Source: Symbiodinium natans (lineage: Eukaryota; Sar; Dinophyceae; Suessiales; Symbiodiniaceae). Taken from it: a stretch of DNA of 15,572 nucleotides. Positions 14,376 through 15,572 of this stretch are shown here, in pieces. The stretch covers positions 1-15,572 of the forward strand of contig CAJNDS010001517.1 in assembly GCA_905221605.1 (NCBI GenBank). The letters are read 5' to 3'. The notes below the pieces were generated by a model that saw nothing but the letters and a program-made list of their open reading frames with translations, did no database searches and was not told the DNA's origin. Made by a program: the position numbers and the translations under genes. Position 1 is the stretch's first letter; the number at the start of each line of letters is the position of its first letter.

Positions 14376-14566
14376 ACCAACCTTAATGACATTGGTGGCC
14401 ATTGGCAAAAAAGCCGTGGCCATTGGCAACTTTCCCGTGGCCATTGGCGAATTTGCCAACGGCCACGGTTTTTTTGCCCAATGGCCACGGCTTTTTTGCC
14501 AACGGCCACGGTTTTTTGCCAATGGCCACGGTTTTTTTGCCAATGGCCACGTTCCCCATTAAGGTT
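14376..14566. repeat. Third foldback unit
   Basis: Starts ACCAACCTTAATGACATTGG and ends GTTCCCCATTAAGGTTTAAA, with the same inner elements arranged in inverted order. It is more diverged than the preceding unit. The 40-bp spacer from 14335 to 14375 is unique. Confidence 0.75.
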
Positions 14567-14590
14567 TAAATTATTATATGATAGAGAGAG

Positions 14591-14885
14591 TTTAGGGTTT
14601 AGGGTTTAGGGTTTAGGGTTTAGGGTTTAGGGTTTAGGGTTTAGGGTTTAGGGTTTAGGGTTTAGGGTTTAGGGTTTAGGGTTTAGGGTTAGGTTTAGGG
14701 TTTAGGGTTTAGGGTTTAGGGTTTAGGGTTTAGGGTTTAGGGTTTAGGGTTTAGGGTTTAGGGTTTAGGGTTTAGGGTTTAGGGTTTAGGGTTTAGGGTT
14801 TAGGGTTTAGGTTTAAGGGTTTAGGGTTTAGGGTTTAGGGTTTAGGGTTTAGGGTTTAGGGTTTAGGGTTTAGGGTTTAGGGTTT
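14591..14885 (+). repeat. Interstitial TTTAGGG array (module 4, inverted)
   Basis: About 42 copies of TTTAGGG, with one unit short by a T near 14690 and an A-insertion variant near 14812. At 14885 it passes into TATAGAAATTGTATAGGG and GTGTCCGGGG, the reverse complement of the junction seen in modules 1-3. It is far longer than the array at the corresponding place on the left arm. Confidence 0.97.
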
Positions 14886-15572
14886 ATAGAAATTGTATAG
14901 GGTTTGTGTCCGGGGTTTTGACCGAGTTTTGACCGGTTTTGACCGGGTTTTGACCGGGTTTTGACCGGTTTTGACGGGGTTTTGACCGGGTTTTGACCGG
15001 GTTTTGACCGGGTTTTGACCGGGTTTTGACCGGTTTTTTCTTTTGCTTTTGAACAAAAATGCGATGGCTTCCCAGGCTTGGGGGAGGGGGGGGGAGGGGG
15101 TGGGCCGGGGGGGCGGGAGGGGGGAGGGGGGAAGGGGGATCCTTGCTGCAGGCCTTGACGGGTGTTTTGGGGTTGGGGGGGTTGGGTAGATGGGGTAGAA
15201 TTGTATATGGCTTTCCAGGCTTGGTGAGGCCTTGCGCAAAACAGTTGGAGAGCCCGAACAAAGTTGGTGCTTGAGAGACTTGTCTACTGAAGCTTTTTAG
15301 GTTTTCTCGTTTCTCGCATTGTTCGCATTGTTTTCGTGCCAAGTTTCGGATTGCGAATGTGTTGGGAAATTGCAGGATGTCAGCTGCCCCGGTGCTAGGT
15401 CCGCGGCTGCTTCCAGTTCGTGCTTAGTGGTGACCGGCTGCAAGACCATCTCCCATCGAATAGCTTCCTTCATGTGGAGGGACTGCAAGACCATCTCCCA
15501 TCGAATGTGTTGGGAAATTGCAGGACGTCAGCTGCCCCGTGCTAGGTCCGCGGCTGCTTCCAGTTCGTGCTT
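14872..15572 (-). repeat. Right arm of the large inverted repeat
   Basis: Reverse complement of 13024-13722 with only scattered differences, for example an A for C in the CTCC-CATGAAGG segment and an altered C-run. It runs to the window edge, so the true arm is at least this long. It carries the inverted CAAAACCCGGT array (14913-15035), the C/G-rich block (about 15078-15182) and Josephin debris (about 15350-15572). Confidence 0.93.
15350..15572 (-). pseudogene. Josephin-domain debris on the minus strand
   Basis: On the minus strand this region reads the same IRWEMVLQ and TTKHELEAAA pieces as 13024-13240, including the nested 45-bp duplication and the jump to the CCCAACACATTC tail. It is the palindromic partner of that debris and is equally non-functional. 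Confidence 0.8.

Noticed and set aside
13737-14609. Frames of up to 268 residues with GHWQKSR or KKPWPLA repeats
   Set aside because: The 21-bp foldback unit is a multiple of three and lacks stops on both strands; several mutually overlapping frames look equally good, and they run into poly-G or poly-C.
10343-14885. A true chromosome end in this window
   Set aside because: All TTTAGGG or CCCTAAA arrays are internal, of both polarities, and have complex sequence on both sides.

Overview
This is a eukaryotic, repeat-rich stretch, most plausibly from a dinoflagellate nuclear genome, although no lineage marker settles this. Four things suggest it: long plant/alveolate-type TTTAGGG (CCCTAAA) arrays, GC-rich coding sequence next to AT-rich filler, a very high density of unrelated minisatellites, and weak resemblances to the dinoflagellate spliced-leader sequence (CCGTAGCCATTTTGGCTCAAG) near 1006-1024. 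There are no bacterial operon features. Several of the longest open frames begin at GTG or TTG and only make sense in a eukaryote once moved to the first ATG.

Layout. 1-842: a 62-bp minisatellite. 843-1860: decayed, partly duplicated sequence holding a broken reading frame. 1864-2481: a 205-aa acidic hypothetical protein. 2689-8910: one uninterrupted 2,073-codon gene, the centrepiece of the window. It encodes a Helitron-type rolling-circle transposase with a tandem charged N-terminal repeat, a HUH/two-tyrosine Rep domain, a PIF1-family helicase, a C2HC zinc finger and a basic linker. It ends in a C-terminal domain with the residue pattern of a Josephin (ataxin-3 family) ubiquitin protease. 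8911-10170: 3' flank, then AT-rich sequence with a diverged repeat of roughly 60-70 bp. 10171-12357: C-rich minisatellites, telomere-like arrays and a 65-bp satellite. 12358-13250: decayed copies of the end of a related Josephin-bearing gene. 13024-15572: a large imperfect palindrome (arms of about 690 bp) around a G-rich tract, nested foldback elements and a roughly 295-bp TTTAGGG array.

The only convincingly functional gene is the Helitron transposase. The Rep part would nick and join single strands and the helicase would unwind DNA. The Josephin-like part could remove ubiquitin from the transposase or a host partner (inference). The 205-aa neighbour has a C-terminal stretch that loosely resembles a ubiquitin-like fold, but this is weak. 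Josephin-tail relics 3.5-6.6 kb downstream indicate that this domain belongs to a wider transposon lineage in this genome. The repeated telomere-array modules share a fixed junction and orientation, as expected for a mobile or telomere-primed element. No Helitron termini were identified with confidence.
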